This document shows, one piece after another, positions 32,843 to 37,800 of a DNA stretch of 37,800 nucleotides. The stretch's first letter is position 1. Each line of letters opens with the position of its first letter. The stretch comes from Flavobacteriales bacterium (lineage in GTDB: Bacteria; Bacteroidota; Bacteroidia; Flavobacteriales_C; GCA-002722245), in the NCBI GenBank assembly GCA_947444925.1, contig CANFBW010000031.1, forward strand, positions 1-37,800, read 5' to 3'. The notes beneath the pieces were generated by a model. That model saw only the letters and a program-made list of their open reading frames with translations, did not search any database and had not been told where the DNA came from. Position numbers and translations under genes: made by a program.

Positions 32843-33710
32843 GGTGACAGCGACCATATTATTTTGCTTTTATTTTTTCATTTTTTGGTCTCCCTGCTTT
32901 TTTTAACGCAAAACTTCTTCCACTCAATTTTTCTATTTTCGTTGTGAATTTCTCATTCCCTAAAGGACGACCTGTCCTTGTTTTACTTCTTATTTCAGAT
33001 ATAATATCATCGTTTAACTTCTCTTTTAAATACTCCTGCCAATCATCAATTTCTAAATAATTATTTATTGAATCGAGCGGAATTTTTCCTTTTCCTGTAA
33101 TTCTCATCTTGGCACTCGTCCAATTATAACTCTCAATTTTTTTTATCATTCTTGCTCGTATAGGATTGAGCTCAACGTATCTCAAAGCTTCATATAAATG
33201 GTCATTATCCAATGCACATGAATAAAATCTTCCTTGCCACAAGTGACCGAAAACACCGCGCTTCTTATTAAAATATTTACTATAGGCAACATGAGTTGCA
33301 TTAAATACTTGAGCCAATGTTTTTTCCGTACTCGGCTCTACTATAAAATGAACATGATTACTCATTAAACACCATGCGTATAATTTCAAATCAAAACTCT
33401 CTTTGTATATCATAAAAAAAACCAAATATTTCTCCCTGTCAAAATCGTCTTCAAATATTTCCTGACGATAATTTCCACGCTGAGTTATATGATATGGAAC
33501 GGACGGGACTACTACTCTTGCTATTCTTGGCATATCTTTTTGTAGCTAAAATTACATCGAAAAACGCATCACAACCCCCTGAATGCTTCATAAATATTTA
33601 ACATATAGTAAACAATCTCAAAAAGTAATTCTGATTTTGTCTACATCGCGTCAACATTTCAATGAACTTTTTATGCTACTCTTTTAGCTTTAAATTGGGT
33701 CGCTGTCACC
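32843..33710 (-). mobile_element. RAYT unit with 13-bp perfect terminal inverted repeats
   Basis: GGTGACAGCGACC at 32843-32855 and its exact complement GGTCGCTGTCACC at 33698-33710 bound an 868-bp unit that holds one transposase gene. Outward flanks also agree (AAATAT and AAATAG). From its left end the unit reads GGTGACAGCGACCATATTAT, close to the palindrome arm GGGGACAGACGTATATTAT. Right after the right end, TCACCCTATTTA occurs twice (33706-33717 and 33719-33730). Confidence 0.75.
32859..33533 (-). CDS. REP-associated tyrosine transposase (RAYT, Y1/HUH)
   Basis: The 224-residue protein begins PRIARVVVPSVPYHITQRGN, the classical RAYT opening. The HUH metal motif is in MSNHVHFIVEP (His60, His62), and the probable catalytic tyrosine is Tyr119 in ALRYVELNPIRARMI, with GVFGHLWQGRFYS between them. 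The C-terminal part (GRPLGNEKF and a basic tail AGRPKNEKIKAK) is typical of this group. RAYTs are single-strand endonucleases that act on REP/REPIN hairpins. The gene has its own bordering inverted repeats, and related palindromes lie close by. Confidence 0.9.
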   Translation of the reverse strand: MPRIARVVVPSVPYHITQRGNYRQEIFEDDFDREKYLVFFMIYKESFDLKLYAWCLMSNHVHFIVEPSTEKTLAQVFNATHVAYSKYFNKKRGVFGHLWQGRFYSCALDNDHLYEALRYVELNPIRARMIKKIESYNWTSAKMRITGKGKIPLDSINNYLEIDDWQEYLKEKLNDDIISEIRSKTRTGRPLGNEKFTTKIEKLSGRSFALKKAGRPKNEKIKAK

Positions 33711-34208
33711 CTATTTAGTCACCCTATTTATTATTTCCTCTTGCGTACTATTTTGATAAGTTTGAAGTAAATCAATAGCTATTTCAGAGGACGATGCCAA
33801 GTGTTCATTTATGGCAGGAAACAAATGTTTGCCCCCCGTATGCCCTTGAATAACCTTTCTACGTAAGGTAAAGTCATTGTTGTGGATAGAGTTGTTAGAG
33901 TAATTTGAAAACCATTCATTTGCAGAAATTCCGTTGTTATCGGGAGATGGGTTTTTATGTAAATATTCTTCAAAATAATGTTTTATTTTTTGATCTAGTA
34001 AGGCATTAGAGGAGGGATTTGATTTAAAAACGATAGATACATTCTCTCCTCGAATAGAGTTTTTAAAAAACATGAAATTTTCAAACAATTTATCGTGTTC
34101 AATGCTTTTTAAAAATGGTGCAACAGCGTTGAAAATTAATTGATTCCAAGAATACTTATTAAAGTAGATGCTATAAGAAATATACTCTAAGTTGTTTAAC
34201 ATCTTCAT
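33711..34208 (-). CDS. Unknown protein, possible lantibiotic-dehydratase C-terminal (SpaB_C-like) domain
   Basis: The 165-residue protein has NNLEYISYSIYFNKYSWNQL, then VAPFLKSIEHDKLFENFMFF and GENVSIVFKS. This order (a strand-helix start, 'V.PFL', then 'FF..S......V.I.FK') resembles the C-terminal elimination domain of lantibiotic dehydratases, found as a separate small protein in thiopeptide-type bacteriocin clusters. The resemblance is weak and judged by eye. The end NRVTK and the stop lie in the direct repeat at the border of the RAYT unit, so the natural C-terminus may be lost. It overlaps the S41 peptidase by 4 bases (ATGA), a translationally coupled pair. Confidence 0.4.
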   Translation of the reverse strand: MKMLNNLEYISYSIYFNKYSWNQLIFNAVAPFLKSIEHDKLFENFMFFKNSIRGENVSIVFKSNPSSNALLDQKIKHYFEEYLHKNPSPDNNGISANEWFSNYSNNSIHNNDFTLRRKVIQGHTGGKHLFPAINEHLASSSEIAIDLLQTYQNSTQEEIINRVTK

Positions 34209-35866
34209 TTAGTAGTTCTAATTACTTCAATTGCTTTCTCTAATAATTCATCTCTTTTCTGACGAATTCCCTCAATGGTTTGCATTACTTCAATGTCAGG
34301 GACAATTCCAATTCTTTGGGTTTCCCGCCCATCTGGATAATAAATTCCTACGCCAGAAAAACATGTTTTAAAATCTCCCGGCAAACAGATGCATGATACA
34401 TTACCATCTGCTCCGGCAGTTTGACTTCCAATACTTATAACGTTGGGAGCGGTTTCTAATGCCATTAATGTGAATTCCGCATGACTTTGCGTTGAATCAT
34501 TAAATAGCAAAATAACTTTTCCTTTATATGCATTTTTATTTTTCAGGCCACAATAATATGTGTTAGTGTAGATAAACCGTCCGGGATAAGAAATATCTGG
34601 AATAGCTGGTTTTGCAAATGGTTGAGGATCGGTGTTTAGAAATTCCGCAATTTTAAACATTGTACCGTTGGCTCCGTTTCGCAAATCGAAGATTATACCA
34701 GATGTGTTTTGAATTTCACGTAATATTGAATCGACATTTGCCAATGATAGGTGTCCCACGTTCACATATGCTATGTTGCCATCTATAATTTTACAAAGTG
34801 CTCTTTGGTTGTAGTACTTCAACCAATCGAAATTTAGTTCTGAATAGTAATATCTGGTAATAATCTTGCTTGAAATTATTCCATTTCTTTCAAAGGTAAC
34901 TTCAACAGAATCAGTATTTCCGTTAAAAATGGCGTAATAGAAATCCCTTAGTTTTGATGGATTATTTGAAGCTTCAATATATTCATATTTTTCTTTTATT
35001 ATTTGTTCAATGCTTTTAGAGTTTACACTTAAAAATACATCTCCGTATTGAATGTCATTAACCTTACATAGGGAATCGTTATAGAAACTGGTTACGACGG
35101 CTTTATTATTTATTAATTTGAAACGGAATGGAGCCCATTTGAACCCAAAATATTTGTTAGTGTAGGGAGTTTCGAATTTGGCATGCGTATCATTTAATTT
35201 TGCTACTAATTTCAGTATTGACAGATGGTAAGAAGGTTTATCTTTAGAATCTCTGAATTCCGGGATCATTTCGCTAAGTACTACATCCCAATTTTGCCCA
35301 ATTAAATATTTATATGGAAAAAAATAATTTACCACATTCCAATATCTTGCAAGGGTTAATAACCTAAGTTGTGGCGAAGGGAAAACAGAATCGGGGTAAC
35401 AATTTTCTGTTTCAAAGCTACTATAGTGTCCAATGGAAAGATCAGATTTTACGTGATAATTTTCTTTACGACTTCTATTGCGTTTAATGTGCTGAAATTT
35501 GGTGACTAATTGACGGGAAAATTTGCTCGTATCATTTAACCATTCTAGATCAGGGGTTAATTTTATTGGCTTCCGATTTCCCTTGTCAACCCCCCAACAT
35601 TTATTGACTTTTCCTAATCCTTGTATCCATTGCAGATAAAATGTATTTATATCTTGTTTTGAATGCAGTGAATCCAGTTTTTTTATTTTAATAATAAATT
35701 CTTTGTCCCAATCAATAGCACCAGTTGCCACATTAGGATGGTAATACTTTAAGAATCCCCAAACTTTACAAAATGTTGCTATTTTATCAGACTCAGTAGT
35801 ACTCTGAGCACTAATTTCACTCATTAAAAGCAAAGATGTTATCCAGAGTAATAGTAGTTTTTTCAT
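34205..35866 (-). CDS. Secreted S41-family (C-terminal processing-like) peptidase
   Basis: The 553-residue protein has a signal peptide (LLLLWITSLLLMSEISAQ). An N-terminal helical region (FCKVWGFLKYYHPNVATGAI, TLARYWNVVNYFFPYKYLIG) is common in Bacteroidota S41 peptidases. A PDZ-like segment follows (FGFKWAPFRFKLINNKAVVT to VNDIQYGDVFLSVNSKS), then the S41 core: SGIIFDLRNGANGT, VILLFNDSTQSHAEFTLMAL with Ser461 as likely nucleophile, and GSQTAGADGN. A C-terminal GIYYPDGRETQRIGIVPDIE closes the fold. It acts in the periplasm or outside. The substrate is unknown; the neighbour of possible bacteriocin type makes leader or peptide processing a guess only. The DNA is AT-rich. Confidence 0.85.
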   Translation of the reverse strand: MKKLLLLWITSLLLMSEISAQSTTESDKIATFCKVWGFLKYYHPNVATGAIDWDKEFIIKIKKLDSLHSKQDINTFYLQWIQGLGKVNKCWGVDKGNRKPIKLTPDLEWLNDTSKFSRQLVTKFQHIKRNRSRKENYHVKSDLSIGHYSSFETENCYPDSVFPSPQLRLLTLARYWNVVNYFFPYKYLIGQNWDVVLSEMIPEFRDSKDKPSYHLSILKLVAKLNDTHAKFETPYTNKYFGFKWAPFRFKLINNKAVVTSFYNDSLCKVNDIQYGDVFLSVNSKSIEQIIKEKYEYIEASNNPSKLRDFYYAIFNGNTDSVEVTFERNGIISSKIITRYYYSELNFDWLKYYNQRALCKIIDGNIAYVNVGHLSLANVDSILREIQNTSGIIFDLRNGANGTMFKIAEFLNTDPQPFAKPAIPDISYPGRFIYTNTYYCGLKNKNAYKGKVILLFNDSTQSHAEFTLMALETAPNVISIGSQTAGADGNVSCICLPGDFKTCFSGVGIYYPDGRETQRIGIVPDIEVMQTIEGIRQKRDELLEKAIEVIRTTK

Positions 35867-35941
35867 AATCTATGCGTTCAATAATTTACTCTTTAAACTT
35901 TCCTTCATTGCAAAAATGAAATTTAATTCAACAAGGAAATA

Positions 35942-36002
35942 GGGGACAGACGTATATTATTTTTCAATATGTCAATGAACTAATTAATATACGTCTGTCC
36001 CC
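35942..36002. repeat. REPIN-like palindromic element, copy 2
   Basis: Identical over all 61 bases, and in the same orientation, to 32150-32210: arms GGGGACAGACGTATATTA (35942-35959) and TAATATACGTCTGTCCCC (35985-36002). To its right, 36003-36036 holds short tandem copies of (T)CCCTGTTTGGCAG-like DNA. It abuts the truncated hsdR-like fragment. Confidence 0.9.
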
Positions 36003-36036
36003 TGTTTGTCCCTGTTTGGCAGTCCCCTGTTTGGCA

Positions 36037-36192
36037 GGGATTTAAACGCTTGATGCTGCTGTTAAAAATATCGGTGAAAATATTGGTGCTTTCATCCCAG
36101 AGCTGCCCTTTCAACGAAAGGTACTCGTACCCTAATCGCACAAGGTGCAAAATAGTTGGTATTTTTACTCGAGAGTCTTCGTTAAATTTCAC
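36037..36192 (-). pseudogene. hsdR: Truncated type I restriction endonuclease subunit R (hsdR), N-terminal fragment
   Basis: The first ~52 codons, from the ATG at 36192, read KFNEDSRVKIPTILHLVRLG followed by YEYLSL and WDESTNIFTDIFNSSIKRLN. This is the recognisable opening of HsdR proteins of the EcoR124-like type, which are about 1000 residues long. After Asn-Pro (36037-36042) the frame runs into the CCCTGTTTGGCAG repeats and the palindrome and stops at 35980. The rest of hsdR, and hsdM and hsdS, are not in the window. I conclude that the gene was cut at or near the palindrome. The fragment could still be translated as a 70-residue product. Confidence 0.7.
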
Positions 36193-36429
36193 GTGAAAAG
36201 ATATCGTTTTATTTTTGTTTTTTTGGGATGACCTTCACCACAAAAAACACTTTAATTGGCAACGCTGGTAAATGTATAGAAAAGCACTACAGTCACTGTT
36301 CACACAGCAAGCATTTTATCAACATTTTTCAAAAAAGGGATCATCGCTCAGCACAATAAGCCTACTTAATTTTTAAGAAGAGAATTTAGGCAACAGCACT
36401 CCGTTGACGCACCACCAACACCTTAGCGC
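36193..36429. other. Intergenic stretch, no feature seen
   Basis: Between the hsdR fragment and the GH26-type gene I see no gene, RNA or clear hairpin. A promoter for the fragment would have to lie near 36200-36260 on the minus strand, but no TAnnTTTG box stands out. Confidence 0.5.
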
Positions 36430-37800
36430 TTACTCCACAAAGACCTTCAGTACTTTTTCTCCTTCGCTTGAATGCACGCGCACCAGCAATAAGCCACTTA
36501 AGGTGGTGGTGAACACCGGGCTACAAAAATGCTCGCTGTGGCCCAAGGCATCGTACACATCAATGCCACTGATTGCTGCATCAAATGAAACACTAAGTTG
36601 AGCATTTGCCGCAGCCGGATTGGGAAATACACGCAAGGCCTTGCCTTCAACATTTACATTTGAAATAGAGGTAATGACTTCGTCTAAAGTGATGACCTGC
36701 GCGTGATTGTACACCGCAACAACATGGGGCGTTGTGTTGTTTGATGCGACCATATCAACCCATGATGAAAAATAGCACCACATGGCATCGTCAGCTATAC
36801 AATTGTCAATATCGGGTATGGGTCCGTTTTCCGACATGGTGACTATTTTTTGCCCTTGCACCAAGGCGAAGAGCTGATCGAAAACCGATTTTTGTGTGGT
36901 ATAGTTGTATGCTGCCGGATAGGAATCATAGCCAATGAGATCGACCTTTGCATTTCCCGGATACCAATTTGCTTCGGGTGTTGACCACACCCAAATTAAA
37001 TTGTTTAAAGCATGATAGTTTGTCAATCTATCGTAAACAATATCATACAATTGCAAACAAGCTGTTGCTCCCTTAGCTCCCCACCAAAACCAAGCTCCTC
37101 CTGCTTCATGCAGTGGGCGCCACAAAACTGGAACTCCTGCAGCTTGCAAACGTTTCAATTGCGTTGCGATAGAATCAATGTCTCGAAGAACCGCGGTGTT
37201 TTCAGCGGTATTAGACTGCACGGCTTTGCTTGCGTCAAAAGTAGTGCTGTTGCTGTAAAAGGTATTTGTGCCCACGGTTCCACCTGATGGCGAATGCCAA
37301 TGCCACTGAAAAGTAACAATTCCTTTTCCACCAGTACTGTTGTACCAATTAATTGCCGCCTGTGTAGTGCCATCGTCTTCCCAACCAAAAACTTGTCCAT
37401 TGATTTGATTGCTCCATAAATAAGGATAACCCACAGTGTAATGCTGAAATTCAAAGGCTCTTACAACTGGTGTTTTACCTACTAAGGCAATCAATTCATT
37501 CCAGTATGCAGTTTGTCCCGAAATAATATTTTTACCATAATTGGCACGCAAATAAGCGTACACCTCATTGGTTTTGGCATTCGCATTGGCATTAATCAAG
37601 GCACTTGTTGTTTGCGTGTAATCATGTGGTGCAACCGATGTGAGCGTAAACTTATCAAAATACATATAGCCCCAACTTGCAGCAATTTTAATGGTATTTA
37701 CACCTGCGTTTAATCTTAAATTGCCGGCATTGAAATCAAAAAAAGAGTTGTTACCCGGAAATGCCAAAGTAGAAAGCAGCACAGTATTGAGGTACAAATC
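36430..37800 (-). CDS. GH26-type endo-beta-mannanase with CBM-like start and T9SS type A domain, partial
   Basis: The 5' end is cut by the window; 456 codons are visible. In order: the end of a carbohydrate-binding module (NAGNLRLNAGVNTIKIAASW, CBM35/CBM6-like), then the GH26 catalytic domain beginning AYLRANYGKNIISGQTAYWN, with FQWHWHSPSGG. WRPLHEAGGAWFWWG carries the likely acid Glu (codon 37105-37107), and TMSENGPIPD the likely nucleophile Glu (codon 36829-36831). The last ~75 residues, LRVFPNPAAANAQLSVSFDA to LKVFVE, are a T9SS type A sorting domain. The enzyme would cleave beta-1,4-mannan at or outside the cell surface. No SusC/SusD pair is visible, so any utilisation locus lies beyond 37800, if present. 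Confidence 0.85.
   Translation of the reverse strand, partial: DLYLNTVLLSTLAFPGNNSFFDFNAGNLRLNAGVNTIKIAASWGYMYFDKFTLTSVAPHDYTQTTSALINANANAKTNEVYAYLRANYGKNIISGQTAYWNELIALVGKTPVVRAFEFQHYTVGYPYLWSNQINGQVFGWEDDGTTQAAINWYNSTGGKGIVTFQWHWHSPSGGTVGTNTFYSNSTTFDASKAVQSNTAENTAVLRDIDSIATQLKRLQAAGVPVLWRPLHEAGGAWFWWGAKGATACLQLYDIVYDRLTNYHALNNLIWVWSTPEANWYPGNAKVDLIGYDSYPAAYNYTTQKSVFDQLFALVQGQKIVTMSENGPIPDIDNCIADDAMWCYFSSWVDMVASNNTTPHVVAVYNHAQVITLDEVITSISNVNVEGKALRVFPNPAAANAQLSVSFDAAISGIDVYDALGHSEHFCSPVFTTTLSGLLLVRVHSSEGEKVLKVFVE

Noticed and set aside
36003-36036. CCCTGTTTGGCAG repeats as a separate satellite or CRISPR
   Set aside because: Only two to three partial copies, directly joined to the palindrome; treated as part of its border.

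Overview
The window looks like a chromosomal segment of a member of the Bacteroidota (Flavobacteriales/Chitinophagales type). The evidence is four secreted proteins with type IX secretion (T9SS) C-terminal sorting domains, one of them of the gliding-motility-associated (type B) class, scarce Shine-Dalgarno sequences, and several Bacteroidota-type promoters (TAnnTTTG -7 box, TTTG -33 box). Species cannot be assigned from the sequence alone. No rRNA, tRNA or CRISPR array was seen.

Layout. (1) 1-6835, plus strand: a tightly packed nucleotide-sugar/surface-polysaccharide operon. It holds the end of an SDR epimerase/decarboxylase, a WbpD-like acetyltransferase, a WbpB-like oxidoreductase, a TviB/WbpO-like UDP-sugar dehydrogenase, GalE, RfbB, a WbpP/TviC-like epimerase and a PHP-family (CpsB/YwqE) phosphatase. 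Genes overlap or lie within a few bases of each other. (2) 6836-12559, mostly minus strand: a family 2 glycosyltransferase, hisS, a membrane lipoprotein, a structured repeat region, a small unknown gene and the ABC-F protein EttA. (3) 12655-19816, plus strand: a helical-repeat-type protein, then three consecutive secreted proteins (VGIGTTSP/C1q-like, and two T9SS cargo proteins). (4) 19808-22716: ArfB, a SPOR-domain protein and, divergently, release factor 3 (prfC). (5) 22839-28088: a 1749-residue surface protein with an N-terminal propeller-like region, about 15 Ig-like repeats and a type B T9SS domain. (6) 28150-31728: a small unknown gene, a LysE-type transporter, phosphatidylserine decarboxylase, a nitroreductase and a 2-oxoglutarate/Fe(II)-type oxygenase. 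(7) 31768-36192: an accessory island. (8) 36430-37800, minus strand: a GH26 mannanase-like enzyme with a T9SS domain, cut by the window end.

The accessory island is the most unusual part. Two identical 61-bp palindromic elements (18-bp perfect arms) stand in the same orientation 3.8 kb apart. Between them lie a RelE/ParE-type toxin-antitoxin pair, a REP-associated tyrosine transposase (RAYT) in a unit with 13-bp perfect terminal inverted repeats, and an overlapping pair coding for a secreted S41 peptidase and a small protein that may resemble the C-terminal domain of lantibiotic dehydratases. The left end of the RAYT unit resembles the palindrome arm, which suggests that the palindromes are its non-autonomous (REPIN-like) relatives. 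Outside each palindrome lies what looks like a broken gene: a 32-residue stub on the left and the first ~52 residues of a type I restriction subunit HsdR on the right.

Functional themes: surface polysaccharide precursor synthesis, cell-surface/secreted T9SS proteins, translation factors (HisS, EttA, ArfB, RF3), and a small mobile island.
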